From NCBI GenBank assembly GCA_029215795.1, contig JARDYH010000005.1:162217814-162281813 (forward strand): a stretch of DNA of 64,000 bases. Direction: 5' to 3'. A model generated the notes under the pieces. It was not told where the DNA came from. It saw only the letters and a program-made list of their open reading frames with translations, and made no database searches. Positions within the stretch are counted from its first letter, which is position 1; each line of letters opens with the position of its first letter. Shown here piece after piece: positions 18,641-31,462 of this stretch. The stretch comes from Anniella stebbinsi. Its lineage: Eukaryota; Chordata; Lepidosauria; Squamata; Anniellidae. The position numbers and the translations under genes were made by a program.

Positions 18641-18781
18641 TTGCATTGCAACCTTAATAAAACACTGCTGCATGAGAGAACCCAAATGGTTCAGAGACAA
18701 CGTACAGAGAGAGAATACATAAAATTGTTTCATTGAAACCCACAGCAGTTGTTAAACCAGTGTGAGCTATTGTTAATGCTC

Positions 18782-18792
18782 AAAAGGTGGGA
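18782..18792 (+). promoter_or_regulatory. Polypurine tract (unit 1)
   Basis: AAAAGGTGGGA ends one base before LTR 2, the required position for the plus-strand primer. It contains one T, a tolerable interruption. Confidence 0.75.
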
Positions 18793-19173
18793 CTGTTGCG
18801 GGAATATTTCTGGTATGATCATAACAATAGCTAGTGATAACAACATTTAAATGATTGAGAAACTAATATTGATTTCATGCTTCTAATAAAACCATGTATC
18901 TGTTCTCCTGTAAGATAAAACCAGCAATGTACTAGCTAGATGTGTTGAGCCTCATCATAATGAACTTTGGTCCACTAGCAACTATATGCATTCTGTATTG
19001 TTTTAGTTTATCTTGACCTCCATCATTCATATGTGGCGCCTTTCTCTGTTTTGACTTAGAGACAAATTACATCATTCCTATGTGCTACCCTGTATTATTG
19101 TAAACTTTCCCCTGGTACAAAGGTGATTCTGTACAAAAAGTTAGATATGCTAATTCTGATGTTTCCAGTTTCC

Positions 19174-19181
19174 TATATAAG
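19174..19181 (+). promoter_or_regulatory. LTR 2 TATA box
   Basis: TATATAAG, same position in the LTR as in LTR 1. Confidence 0.72.
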
Positions 19182-19250
19182 AGTGATACCCAATATACTT
19201 AATTCAGTCAGAGGTCTATCTCTGGCTCCCTCAGCTGATGTGTCTTCTTC

Positions 19251-19256
19251 AATAAA
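19251..19256 (+). terminator. LTR 2 polyadenylation signal
   Basis: AATAAA in the R region; it would terminate unit 1 transcripts. Confidence 0.68.
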
Positions 19257-19561
19257 CATACCTTTTTAAAGAAACCAATAAGTGAGTATCTTTGGTCTCC
19301 ACTGTAACTGAGTATAGTTGCTTGCATGAATATAACTCCATTGAAGTTATTGGGTGGGAAGTCACTGATCTATGGGAGGTCCCTTCCCCATCTTAAGGTT
19401 ATTCATCCCTAGTCTACATTTAGGCCAGTTACTGTATCAAAGCATTATAAAGAATTAGAGTAAAGATCTTTCTCATAAGGGATCTGTGACAATAAATGAC
19501 CCCTTTCTCATAAGAGGGAGTCATAGGCCTCCCTGGGGGACTCAAATTCCTGCCACAATTT

Positions 19562-19579
19562 TGGTGCCGTGACTCGGAT
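19562..19579 (+). promoter_or_regulatory. Primer binding site, tRNA-His type (unit 2)
   Basis: An exact repeat of the 18-base site after LTR 1. Its presence after the middle LTR shows that unit 2 begins as a full internal region and is not a partial copy. Confidence 0.9.
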
Positions 19580-19711
19580 ACAGTGGACATCTCGAAGGGT
19601 TTTTTGCTTTCCAGCCGGCCCCAGGAGATGAAATAAAGCACCTAAGTAATTTTGCCATTTTTCTTCTCTGTTTTCCTCTCTTGGACCCTGCGTATCAGCA
19701 ACCACCCTCCG

Positions 19712-19722
19712 AGACGGTAAGT
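19712..19722 (+). promoter_or_regulatory. Leader 5' splice donor (unit 2)
   Basis: AGACGGTAAGT, identical to the unit 1 donor. Confidence 0.65.
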
Positions 19723-20203
19723 ACCAAAGTGGCTGACTAGCAGCCAGACTCTCAGACTCTCTTTCAGGGGAAATAGGGGAACCACTTTGTTAGGTTGGGA
19801 GGAGGGGAGTGAAGTTTCTTGTTTGAATGAATGAAATCAAGGTTTTTATTTTCTGAATGAATGCCAAATCATGTACTCTCTAATGGGCGAGGAGTCTGAC
19901 TCCACATGACCCCAGGACGACTGCATTACATGACAAGGTATTGGTGGATGTTGAAGCCAGCTTCTGTGTTGTTAAGGGAGAATGCATTTTGAGAAGAGAA
20001 GAGATCTCAATTTTAAGGCTATAATGGGAAGATAAGAGCTCTAGAGATTCTGTAGACAACCCAACTAACCTTGGGGAGCAGAGGGAAGATTGTGTTGGTA
20101 TCGCAGCCTCACTCCCGGAGGGTCAATAAGGACTTTGGCCCCTCGGTACCTCTGTTTGCGAATTGGAGTTTGAGTCCCAATGTCTACAACACACGTGTGT
20201 AAT

Positions 20204-20285
20204 TGAGTATTGGGTTTAAGTCCCAAGTCAGTATAAGTGGGTTTAAGTCCCAAGTCAGTATATATTGGGTTTAAGTCCCAAGACA
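20204..20285 (+). repeat. Leader stem-loop repeat (unit 2)
   Basis: Same three GGGTTTAAGTCCCAA hairpin cores as in unit 1, with no change visible. Confidence 0.7.
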
Positions 20286-20715
20286 AGAGATAGATTGTCT
20301 GAATTAGGTGTGCACTTCAGACTCCCAAGTGGATCAGGCTGGCCCTTGGTTCCCTTGGTTCCCTTGTCTCTGCACAGTAAGAGTTTTACCGGTTTTTTGA
20401 TCTTAACCTTCTGTCCTATGCACATCTGGAGGCACTATTTGTTATAAAATCAAAGCCAAGTTTTCTCACTGGGCCCGGTGGAAAAGCAGGTTGTTGAATA
20501 TAGTGCATTCAGAAAAGCTGAGACAGACGTGAAAATTAATATTCTTGTTTAAGAGGCTTTCTTCTTTTTTTTCACCCTCAACTGCTTTAATATTCCCTAG
20601 CAGAAAGAGGACGCTCTAACAGCTAGTTTGCGTAAGGCGCTTGATTTATTTGAGTTACAAATAAATATAAAGACTGCTACCATTGAAGTGGCACGTACCC
20701 CATTAGAAAAATTAT

Positions 20716-20901
20716 GTGAAGACATTTACCCAACTGAGTGCCAGCTTATGTGAAGAAATTTGGCCAGAATTTACTAAAAATAACTTGACCTTAAGATGGC
20801 CAAGACAAGGTACCTTTAACATTGAAAGTCTAAATTATTTAAAATTTCTGTATAAAAAGAAACAAATATCAACCAATGATGTATTGGTATATATGGTATG
20901 A
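20716..20901 (+). pseudogene. gag: ERV gag fragment: matrix (unit 2)
   Basis: Identical in translation to 5005-5190, including the terminating stop and the overlap with the next frame. The frameshift therefore predates the tandem duplication. Confidence 0.65.
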
Positions 20902-21763
20902 TTACGCAAACTTATTTGCAAACAACCAAAATACAGATAATCTTATAAAAAGACACATTACAGTTCCTTTAAAAGAGCCCACAAAAGGTAGTTTTGACTC
21001 TAAAATCTTATATAACCTTAAGCATTGTTTGAATGATGACAAGCCACAGCAACTTGAGTGTTGGGATTTGTGGGAACAGCAGGAGGGAAAAATTGAAAGA
21101 AAGACAAATTCTGTGAATCCCGCTACCTCTCGCACCTATCCCACAGCTCCTCTCCCAAACTGTCTCCAAGCACCTAAAATTGAAAGACTGCCTTGCCCTC
21201 AGAAACTTTATAACTCAGTGTATGACCCATACACTGGTGCAATCTCTGAAATATTTCCCTGCATGCTTCCCCCAATTCCTCCACTCCCTCGAGCATTACC
21301 CCCACTGCTACAATCACCTCAACTATCTCAAGGGGGCGCAGAGGCTTGTTCCCCACCCCAGCCCCAACAGAGCACAAGTCAACAGGACACATACACCCCA
21401 CAAACAGATCCTGCAACTTTTACTCCTAGAGGGAGAGTGATGCCCCACTATAAAACACCACCTTCTGCAGATGTAGAATTTCATGTTAAAGATTTTACCA
21501 CGTCTCAACTGCAGAGTTGCCTAAAACACCCGTGGGATGATTTGATTGTAACAGGAGTTAATGTGCAAAAAAACAAAGTGTATTTTGTACAAAGAAATCT
21601 ATTACCTAATGCATACTCTTGTTCTGTCAAACTCTTTGACTTCGATAAATTAAAAGGGACTCTCCTTGACAGAACAAGTCCGCCTCAAGCCAAAAAGGCG
21701 ATATTCCGTAGACTGGACATCGAAGATACCAGATTCTTGAATTGTCACAACTCCTTCCTCTGA
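20876..21763 (+). pseudogene. gag: ERV gag fragment: proline-rich linker region (unit 2)
   Basis: A 295-codon frame identical in translation to 5165-6052. It shows the same proline-rich middle and the same stop before capsid. Confidence 0.75.
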
Positions 21764-21840
21764 TCCTGTAACTCAGAAACTGTTTCCTGTAAGCGCATAT
21801 CCAAATTTTGCAAACTCAGCACAGCCAGCTATATGAGCTT

Positions 21841-22181
21841 ATCAACCATGGTCTGCTGCTGACATTTATAATTTTAAACAAAGGATGCCAGCCCTTAGCA
21901 AAGACCCAGAAAAATTTATTGAAGAACTAAAAAATTTGGATATGCTCTATAACCCTACAGCCATTGATTTACAGGATCTACTGAGAGTTGTAATACCTAA
22001 ACATGAGTTTGACCGAATTATTCAGAAGGCCACTAATCCTGATGGGGGACTAGCGAGATGGCCATTAGACCCTCCAGGACCTGATATTACCCTTACAGAC
22101 ACTGACATGCAGCGCATGGCTAAGGAAAGAGAAACCCTGTATAGTGCTATTCGTCATGTTTGCAAAAAAAAAAAAAAATAA
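21841..22181 (+). pseudogene. gag: ERV gag fragment: capsid N-terminal domain (unit 2)
   Basis: Identical to 6130-6470, again ending just after a run of 14 adenines (22164-22177). The homopolymer has the same length in both units, so it has not slipped since the duplication. Confidence 0.82.
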
Positions 22182-22716
22182 TATGAGTGTAATCCGTGAT
22201 ACCAAGCAGCGACCTGATGAAACCCCAAGAGCATATTTATCACGATTAGAGGGGGTAATCCAAAAAAATTCTAACATAAACCCTGCAGATGCTAATCAGG
22301 CGTGGCAAATAACTGACTTACTCCTGCATGGTCTCTTACCAGAAATTGTCTTGAAAATAAAGACTGCTTTGATTGGATATAGAGAAGCCACACCCGAGAC
22401 TATTTTAGGCGCGGCATCTCAGTACTATGAAGACTTGAAAGAGCAAGTGCAGCAATTAACCAAATGTAATGAACCCAAACCCTTCCAACCTAGGCTTTTA
22501 GCAAAAGTAGAACCTAAGCGAAGAGCGTGGGCACAAAATAGTCCATCCAATAAACAGAGACCCTGGAATCAACAAACTAATAAGCAAAATGTCCAAAACG
22601 TACAAAATATTTACTGTTATTGCTGCGGCCGTCAAGGCCATTATCAGCGAGAATGTCCACTCCCCTTTTGTGTGTCTCCTCCGCAGCCGAAGAATGTGCC
22701 CCGGAGACCCCAATAA
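22144..22716 (+). pseudogene. gag: ERV gag fragment: capsid C-terminus and nucleocapsid (unit 2)
   Basis: Identical in translation to 6433-7005, with the major-homology-like segment and a complete CX2CX4HX4C knuckle. Confidence 0.88.
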
Positions 22717-22756
22717 CTCAAGCTGACCCCAATGACTAGCTGCAGTGGTTGATCAC

Positions 22757-22871
22757 AATAAAACAAAACCCATTATTCAAGTTGAAGTCCAGGAAAAAAA
22801 GTTTACCTTTTATAATTGACATCAAAGCATCGACTACTACACTAAAACCTGTGCTTTTGTCATCAACCACC
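22757..22871 (+). pseudogene. pro: ERV protease remnant (unit 2)
   Basis: Same degenerate aspartic-protease start as in unit 1, with Asp-Ile-Lys in place of Asp-Thr-Gly. Confidence 0.6.
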
Positions 22872-23174
22872 CCAGTTAATTTATAAAGAAGGGACCTCCG
22901 TATTATTATCACAACAAATACAGTTGTGATAATTGAGGTTTGTCAAAAGTAAAGAGCTGAAGAGAGAAACGAGAATGTGTTTGAAAGCAAAGAGAAAGTG
23001 TAAAATAATATAAAAGAAAGAGAAAAAGAAGAGAAGTTTAAGCAGATAGAAAGCGTCTCTGATTGCCCCCCCCCCCATGCGTGCGATCAGAGCCAGAGCC
23101 AGAGCGATAGACAGGAATATGTATGTGAGAAGGAAAGAGGATGTGCAACAGTCGGCCTAATCGAAGCCAACTGA

Positions 23175-23205
<31 letters not shown>

Positions 23206-23491
23206 TGAGATGGAGAGACAGAGACATACCGAAGTATCCTTCCATATGATTTTCTTTTAACCTATTGAAATATCTTGCACCCTGCACAATCCCCATCTGA
23301 TGAGAGTCAATCTTTGTTATAAACAGCAGATGTTCTCATTCTGCTCTATTAGAAAGCTGTGGCTTTCTGATTTCTCTAATAGCAACAGAGCCTACGAGCA
23401 ATCTTTACCAGAGCTTTTTTTTCCTTCCAGTGATCCAGAGAAACATAAGTGACGCTTGTTGAAATTAAAAGAACTTGCGTTTGCCCAATGA
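22871..23491. other. Pol deletion zone (unit 2)
   Basis: Same purine-rich, C-run and GA-repeat sequence as 7160-7780. No RT palm is present. The GA simple repeat is at 23171-23231. Confidence 0.6.
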
Positions 23492-23648
23492 TGCTAAGCC
23501 ATTCACTCGGGGATACCCACCTTGCCTGAAGGCAATAGTAGCAACTGACCTTCTAGTAACCGTAAGGCATGAGTTGCACATGCAGGCACCTCATTCAGTC
23601 GCTGCCTTGCTGCTGAAAAGTTCTACTCAGGTTCTATCTAATCAGTGA
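23492..23648 (+). pseudogene. pol: ERV pol fragment: RT connection (unit 2)
   Basis: Repeats 7781-7937 with the same terminal TGA. Confidence 0.68.
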
Positions 23649-23917
23649 TCCCTCCATCACGTTGAGTCGTTGTACTACACTTCTACCTATTGAAAAATTG
23701 TGAGATGACAATCCCAGTTTACCTGAAACATCAGTCACGACTTAGCATACAGACCATACAGCTGATCTAGGTATTTCATGTGTGTACCAAGTGTAAACCG
23801 TAATATTAATAAAAATCAACTATCCAAGAGATTAAGACCTGGCCTTGCAAATTTCCCCTTCGTAAATCCAGATATTGTACGTTTACAGATGAGTTCTAGA
23901 AATGTGACCACTATAGA

Positions 23918-24292
23918 ATGCTATGTGCAAGATATGCTGTTGTTCTGCAACACCCTGCACAATATTCTTCTGATAAGTGTTATGAAGTCTTAGAAGCTTT
24001 TTCCCTTCCAAATATATACAGTGCTCAAACTGCCAAATTAATCACCCTATCTAGAGCATGCCAGTTAGCTAAATCACGTTGTGTAAACTTTGTCTCCGAT
24101 TCAAATTATGCTACAAGTCAAATTTGGAAACACCGAAGGTTTATGACCGCTGCAGACAGACCAATTGCAAATAGCCCACTCATAGATGCCTTATTGAAAA
24201 CTATACAACTTCCAAAAAAACATTGCAGAGCTCACACCTCTGAAAACACCTCTGTGTCCAGAGGAATTGCACAAGCAAATAAATATGCTTAG
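23918..24292 (+). pseudogene. pol: ERV pol fragment: RNase H (unit 2)
   Basis: A 124-codon frame identical in translation to 8207-8581, including the Glu-to-Lys change in the second catalytic motif. Confidence 0.8.
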
Positions 24293-27020
24293 TTAGTTGC
24301 TTTAGAAGAATAACCAAACTTACTACCTACACCAGTCTGTGTTTCCATACTCTTGACCTGTGGCCAAATTTCTGTCTGTCTATCTAAAGAGGTTTAATAG
24401 AATATGTTCTTTGCGAATATACCTATAGCCTTAAAATTACTTCATGTCACCAAGTATTGTGCATAATCCAAAAGAAATAGTTAGACAAATTTAAATATTT
24501 TATCAATTAAGATAAATTAAAACTCTTACCATTCTCTATAGAAATTTGTTTGGCAAAGATATTATGATCAAGTAATAGTTGGCATCTGTAGTCCTTGAGA
24601 ACATCCCCTTTATCTCGCTGCCTTTCTCCAAATAAAACATGCATTCGCAATTTGTCAAACTGCCCAGAAAGTTAGCTTGCAACTTCCTCATTGTTTATAA
24701 TTATAATTATTATCATTCCCAACACAACTTATAGAGATATGTCACAAAAATAAATAGAAGAATTTAAGCATTGTTTAAAGCGCAATAAAATTGTAGCTAG
24801 AACAAAATGTTAGCCAAAACCATATTACATATATATTTTCCTGTACTCTTGGACACCCCCCCACAACAACAACAACAACAACAACAAAAAAAAAAAAAAA
24901 GGGGGAGGATAGCAGAAGTTCCCTAGTTTGTGAAGTACATTGATGCTCTAGGAAAACCCTTCTTGAAATCAACTTTTATTTAAACGCCTAGATGTTATTA
25001 TTGACATGTGAAATATGTGAAATATTGTTAGACCTATTTTAAAGCAAATTTACCAGAAATTGGAGCACTTGTTCAACGTAAGCACCAGCAAAAAGGCTTA
25101 GTTCACCTGAATCCCTTCATCCCCCCAGAAGCAAGTGACTTAATAACTATACTAAAGACTGTTGCAATCTGTTAACAAAGACCATCCAAGCTTTTCTTCT
25201 GCAGAGTGTAGCAAAAGGACACACCGATATATCCACAAAAAGTTCAGCGTTCCAGCCTACAAAACAGACAACTCTTTTACAGCTTCTAGAGCACATGAAG
25301 AGCCAGACCTGGCTGATGACTTCTTGCCCCAGCACGATCCAGCACCAGAGAGTGAGGACGTTAAAGCATGGGAGCCTGAAATAAACATCGAGAAAACTTC
25401 AAAAGATCGTTATGAGGAGAAGCGGCCAAATTTGAATGGCAAAGGTCTCCCTACAATTTGAGATCAAAGAGTCATAATAATACTCTAACAAAAGACTCCT
25501 AAAGTGAGCCCTTTAGGAGCAGAAGAATATTCACGCTGACTGAGTCACGCTCAGTACCCACTCTTCGACTTTGTACATGTGAACAGCAGTAATAAGAACA
25601 GTAGTGTTGCCATCAAACTTTTTTCAGAAGAAAAAATGAATATTACCTGCAGAATTACCTTGCTCCAAATATATATATTTTTTATTGGGATTCATTGAGA
25701 TATATTATTGTATTATTATTAAGATGTATTACTGAGAAATTCACTAAAAGACATACATTGTCTAAAGTTAAAATCACACAGAACGTTACAGTACTTATCA
25801 ATTTATCCTGGTGCAAAGTTATTAGTGCGTGATCAGCATGATTAATAAAATGTATGTGTGGGAGGGTACTTGTGATAGTCCAGACAGTGTCACAGCCTGT
25901 ATACCTTCCTGAACGCTCCCATTACAGAGCTATACAAGCAGTTGCTACAGGAATTAGACATCTTACCCATAGTAGCCCTGCCCATGTCCCTAACTGACTA
26001 GACAGAGCCTTCACCTTTTAAATTTGTTCCCAGATCCATTACATTTATTTTGAAATTCTAGAAAGTAAAAGTCCTGAAATGAGATTCTTGCACCCACACC
26101 AATGTGAATACATAGTGGCCTTTGATACTTTTAGTGGCAAAATTTATAATAGAAAATAAAGGTAAAGTAAACAACTTTGAAACACAGCCATTAAGCCCGT
26201 TAGAACTAGAAACAAAGACAAACCGGGTAAACACAACACCCATAAATGCATCTTACCCCTAGCCTAAATCTATTCCTATTCATCAAATATCTTTGCCAGC
26301 TATGAACTTATGTAAGAGAAAGCAGCATGTTAGTGAATATCCCAATTGATAATATACAGACAATGCAAAATGCAATGCACAGAAAATTGTTCAATAAACA
26401 GGTAATTGTGAGCCATTTTAGTAATCAGTTCCAAGCCTCCCCCCCCAAAAAAGAAAACACTACAAAATGTAGCACGCCCAGAGCCAAGTTCACTTGAGAA
26501 GCCCAAACTATTTCTTGTCTCAAATTACCATAGATGCTTTGAATTTTACAATGCCTGAATAGAGACATCAGAACAAGTTTCTGTATAATCAGACTTTATA
26601 TTTTGCAATTGAAAATGGAGAAACAGTTAACAAAACCCATGACATAGACATTTTCCCTTGCAAACTTTCTGATTATGCAGGTAAATTACTGGAACATCAT
26701 ATTAGAAGTTTTCCCCTTGTTGACATACACAACAGTATCCTGTGTAATTGTAAAAAAGCCTGAATTTGAGCTAATTGCTAAATCATACATCACAGTCGCC
26801 TTTAGTCAAAAATAGTCCAGTTGAATGACTCTGAACTTCTATTTAAATCTGAATTTAGAAACAGCCTTGTTTATGAAAAGCCCATACCTTGCGCTTAACA
26901 TCAAACAACAACAAAAAAAAGAGTATTTATTCAATGTAGAAATGCCATATATAAAAGTTACCCAAAAGTTAGACAAAGAGATGCTCTATAGCCTACCTAT
27001 TTCCAGACCTTCAATATCAT
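24293..27020 (+). pseudogene. Degenerate integrase / env surface region (unit 2)
   Basis: Matches 8582-11309. No recognisable integrase core, dense stops in all frames, and interrupted by the second Ngaro copy at 27021. The CAA/A-run simple repeat lies at about 24862-24901. Confidence 0.45.
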
Positions 27021-27442
27021 TTGCGGAACAGAGGCGAGTAAATAACGAGACGACACAGTATATATGGGTTTAAACATGGGCCACATTTATTTAAAGATCT
27101 GCAAAGGTGGGGAACTCCTATGCGGGCATCTCGTCCCATGGCATCATCATGCCATAATCTAGGAATGGGCAACCCATTCTCAACCCATGCGGTGGCGCCC
27201 TGCACCTCGCCACCGCATGGGTTCCCCATTCGGGGCAGGGAGTCCTTCCTTTGTCACCGTCCCCGTGCCGCAGGGCTCCGAGGGAGTGAGTAGGGTTGGC
27301 CTCCTAGGCAAACCTTTGACCCAATAGCAGGTGCCGCCAGACTCCCTGCCATAGGTCTCCGGTACTACCCATCACCACCAATGGTGCCTGAGAATGCTCG
27401 CCAGTATTTCCCCATTCTCGAGATGCCCGCACCTAACCGCCA
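27021..27442 (-). repeat. Ngaro split repeat B2 (unit 2)
   Basis: Copy of 11310-11731 with no change noted. Confidence 0.9.
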
Positions 27443-27611
27443 AATGTGACCAACTATTGAACTGACTTATTTAGTACACCCAACCTGTCTCACAGTGTGG
27501 AGTAGGCGAAAAAACTCATAACCCACTAGGATTATGAGCAAAAAATTCCTACTCGGCCTCCTACAAACAGACAACCAGCGAACCCACACTGCCAACAAGG
27601 GAGGGCGGGAG

Positions 27612-27789
27612 GGAGCCGAAGAACGAAGAGGGGGCACAAGGGGAACAAGGCCCTATACATAGCCTTGTTCCCTCCTCCCCCAGGTGGCACCACCTCAAGG
27701 CAGCCAATGGCTGCCTCCCTGCGTCGCCCACTCGCCCTGCCCGCAAATAGCCTCCCCTGCCCAGGCGCGCCGGGCGTGGGTTGAGGCAC
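27612..27789 (-). repeat. Ngaro split repeat A2 (unit 2)
   Basis: Copy of 11901-12078, joined directly to B1. Confidence 0.9.
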
Positions 27790-28211
27790 TTGCGGAACAG
27801 AGGCGAGTAAATAACGAGACGACACAGTATATATGGGTTTAAACATGGGCCACATTTATTTAAAGATCTGCAAAGGTGGGGAACTCCTATGCGGGCATCT
27901 CGTCCCATGGCATCATCATGCCATAATCTAGGAATGGGCAACCCATTCTCAACCCATGCGGTGGCGCCCTGCACCTCGCCACCGCATGGGTTCCCCATTC
28001 GAGGCAGGGAGTCCTTCCTTTGTCACCGTCCCCGTGCCGCAGGGCTCTGAGGGAGTGAGTAGGGTTGGCCTCCTAGGCAAACCTTTGACCCAATAGCAGG
28101 TGCCGCCAGACTCCCTGCCATAGGTCTCCGGTACTACCCATCACCACCAATGGTGCCTGAGAATGCTCGCCAGTATTTCCCCATCCTCGAGATGCCCGCA
28201 CCTAACCGCCA
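27790..28211 (-). repeat. Ngaro split repeat B1 (unit 2)
   Basis: Copy of 12079-12500. Confidence 0.9.
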
Positions 28212-28256
28212 CAGGGGGTGACAAGCGTCTGCTTAGTCGCTCCCCCCCCCACCTAC

Positions 28257-28808
28257 CTAAGATTGCTTCCTGGAAACCCTCTGCAGATCCATTAAGAAAA
28301 TGTCATTGCCGGTTTCAGACAAGTGTATGCCGTCTCTCCTATATAGCTCCCTCCGAGTGCGCAAAATTAAAGGGTGTTTAATACTGCAATCCCCGAGTTT
28401 AATTAGCTCCCTATAGATCTCATTATTTACTTTACGTCTGGCACGCTCCATCGCCAGTGGGTCACCACCCTCTCTCCATCTGATCCTGGGAAGCACACAG
28501 GACCAAACAATAAGGACTCCAGGCCATTGCGCACGCAGCGTGCGAAAATCAGCTGCCGCTTGCAGCACGAGGGCTTTGCCCTTTAGCAGGACAAGATCGT
28601 TGCCCCCCAGGTATATAACCACCACTTGCGGGGGCGCCTGCGATGCCGACCGATGCAACAATGTTGTGAGGAGGTCTTCCCACCTCATGCCACGGCGTCC
28701 GAGCCACTGGATGGAGACTAGGTGACTCAAGCTCAGCTGCAATCCAAAACTGGACCTGGAAGCCCTTCTGCTGGCCCAAAAGACCATGCTGTGGCCACAA
28801 ATGACCAC
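28257..28808 (-). CDS. Ngaro SGNH-family hydrolase (unit 2)
   Basis: 183 codons, identical in translation to the unit 1 copy, with GHS, LGGND and DGIH blocks all intact. Confidence 0.85.
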   Translation of the reverse strand: MVICGHSMVFWASRRASRSSFGLQLSLSHLVSIQWLGRRGMRWEDLLTTLLHRSASQAPPQVVVIYLGGNDLVLLKGKALVLQAAADFRTLRAQWPGVLIVWSCVLPRIRWREGGDPLAMERARRKVNNEIYRELIKLGDCSIKHPLILRTRRELYRRDGIHLSETGNDIFLMDLQRVSRKQS

Positions 28809-28878
28809 ACGTACAGAGCCGTGCTCTGGTTGGAGATCTACAATTAAACATGAGGCAGTTAAACATCCCTCAAATCGG

Positions 28879-29700
28879 TTAATTCTTGAGCTTCCTCACA
28901 TAAGTCCTAAAGGCCGGGGATCGCCATCTGCCAACAGCTTGGACCTGAGAAGGTGTAAAGCCAGCAGCGGCTGCCATCGAGGCCGCCCCAATCCGAAAGG
29001 AGTGTGTACCGAACTGTACACTACCCAAACCTAGCGCTATTAAAGCCCGTTGTGTCACCTTCCAAAACTGATACCTCGTTAGGGGCGAAGCATCCTGGTG
29101 ACAAAATAGGTAGCCAGCGCTAACACCCCGAATGGCCTCAAAAGCTTGTAGAGCGTGGACTGGGCAAAGCTCCTGCTCAGGGGCCCGGAAAAGCCTGACA
29201 TCCATGCCCAGTCCCCTTTGGTCAGTTTTTGATCTACGGAGCTGTATGTGGACTTCACCTTGAACAAATCGCAAATCACTGAATTGAATTGCCCTATTAG
29301 ATAAATCGCCCCTTGATGAGGCCACCAGCTCAGAAATCCGAAAGGCGCCAAAAAACGCCGTTAACGCTGCCGCGTGAAATAGCACCGCCTCGTAGTTGGA
29401 AGCACATAAAGACGGCCATCGCCCCATTAGGCCCAACAAGGTCTCCGGGGATAGCGGGGCTCTAGTGTCTCTGTTCCTGGGGGACTTCCTAATTCAACCC
29501 TGCAAGGCACGCCTCACTCTAAAGTCGGTGGTAGAATCTGATACCCCCCTCACCTGAGCTAAGAACGCCAAGGCGGCAAGCTTGCCCCCTATAGTGCGAG
29601 CTGCTAAGCCTTTCCTACGGAGTGACTCGCAGTATAGCAAAATATGCTCCACTGGTATAGGCCAGGAGTGCGACAAGCGCTCTGAGTTCCTGAATTCCAC
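28879..29700 (-). pseudogene. Ngaro tyrosine recombinase (unit 2)
   Basis: Same two in-frame halves separated by one TGA at 29494-29496, with the complete R-H-R-W-Y set in the catalytic half. Because both units share the stop, it predates the duplication. Confidence 0.88.
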
Positions 29701-29738
29701 AAACTCCCTACCTGTCCTTTGGTACGAAGACCTGGTAC

Positions 29739-29999
29739 CTGGTATTTGTTTTAGAATTTAAAGGCCACTGAGGAAGACCGACATCGTCGAAACACGTCTG
29801 GCCTGCCTCTTTTTATAAATTGGTGGAGCAATTTGCTTTAATAATATTATAGAGAAATCTTTATGTGTATAGCAAATTGCACCAATTGTATGTGCATATA
29901 TTTGTATAAAATATAATTTTTTAAAATATTTGTTGTACACCTTAACTTTTTTGGAAATACTGTGTTTTGTTTGGTTAAGGATAGCACTTTGATTTGTTC
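29739..29999 (+). mobile_element. Penelope-type fragment inserted in Ngaro (unit 2)
   Basis: Copy of 14028-14288, with the hammerhead-like core at 29762-29804. Confidence 0.65.
29762..29804 (+). ncRNA. Hammerhead-ribozyme-like motif (unit 2)
   Basis: Same CTGAGGA / GAAA / GTC core and GGCCA:TGGCC closing stem as in unit 1, with no change. Confidence 0.6.
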
Positions 30000-31315
30000 A
30001 TTGCTCAGGCCCGGTACATGGCGGGCTCTGAACAAGAGATTGTGTTTCAAACAGTGCAGGGTGAAGACTCTAACTAATGTCATCACCCTGTCATTGTGAG
30101 ATGATAGGGAATTAATAATGTGAACCACGGCCAGATTGTCGCACCAGAACTGCACGCTGGAGTTTGACAACTCCTTGGCCCAAATGTGAACGGCCACACA
30201 GATGGGAAAAAATTCCAAAAAAGTGAGATCCCGAGACAGGTCTGATGTCCACCAATCTGCTGGCCATGGTTCAGCGCACCAACGGTCCCTCCAGATAACG
30301 CCAAAGCCCCACGAGCCTGACGCATCTGAACGCACCTGCATCTCGGCCTCAAGCAGTAAGTCCTGCCGCCAGAACGACACCCCATTGAAGTGCTGTAGGA
30401 AGTCCAGCCATACTCTGATGTCTTCCCGCATGGGACTCGAGACACGTAACCTATGGTGTGGTGCCCGGAGGCCTGCCATAGCATTACAAAAACGTTCCAG
30501 GAAGGCTCTGCCTGGCGCAATTACCCAACAGGCAAAATTTAGATGGCCCACTAATTCCTGCAACTGCTTGAGTGAGACTTTCCTTTCCTGGCTCATCCAC
30601 AGCAGCCCTTTCCTCAGCACTTCCACCTTATCCATAGGCAAGCGGCAACATTGATGAACCGAGTCTAGCTCGATCCCCAAGAACTTAAGAGTGGAACAGG
30701 GGCCTTCTGTTTTTTTTTTTTTTCTTGCGCTAGCAGGACACCCAGCTCCTTGGAGAGGCCCTCAAACTCCTTCATCAGGAATGCACAATGGCCACTCCCC
30801 ATCTCCCCCTTGAACAGGAAGTCATCCAGGTAATAAATCACTTCCTGTCCCCCTGTCCTGTCTTTAAGGGCTCAATCCAAGAAAGAGCTGAACCTCTCAA
30901 ACATAGCACAGGAAATGGAGCATCCCATTGGCAATGCCCTGTCAATGTAGAACTGCCCCCGAAAGCAGAAGCCTAAAAGATTGAAATCTGTGGGGTTGAT
31001 AGGCAAGAGGCGGAATGCTGCCTTGATGTCACACTTGCCCATCATAGCCCCCCGCCCGTTCCTGCGCACCATGTGGACGGCAGAGTCAAAAGATGCGTAT
31101 TTCACGGAGCTGAGGTGCTCCGAGATAGCATCGTTGACTGATGCTCCTTTGGGAAATGATAAATTGTGGATCAACCTAAATTCACCCTGTGCTTTCTTTG
31201 GCACTATGCCTAATGGGGAAACCCTCAAGTTGGGGATGGGTGGCTCAGCAAAAGGGCCCAACACCCGCCCCACCAACACTTCTTTCTGAATTTTTTCCTG
31301 CACCAAAGCTTCCAT
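30000..31315 (-). pseudogene. Ngaro reverse transcriptase / RNase H (unit 2)
   Basis: Same arrangement as 14289-15604: palm with KCDIKAAF, a TGA at 30872-30874, YYLDDF at 30818-30835, a T14 frameshift (30710-30723), then thumb and RNase H. Confidence 0.88.
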
Positions 31316-31462
31316 AAGGTGTACTGATCATTGATTCCTGGAAATGGAAGGAGACCTGCTACCTTGGAAAGGGATGCGAAAGCTGTCTATAAAACCGGAC
31401 TCAAATAGGCGGCATCCTGTCGCTTCGGATAACGAGCTAGGAACCTCACAAGAGTCTGAATT

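Larger units (their letters stand above)
18794..19557 (+). repeat. ERV LTR 2 (shared, middle)
   Basis: This LTR serves as 3' LTR of unit 1 and 5' LTR of unit 2. It is preceded by a polypurine tract and followed by a primer binding site, so it looks like both kinds. It matches LTR 1 over all 764 bp by eye. TATA is at 19174-19181 and AATAAA at 19251-19256. Confidence 0.95.
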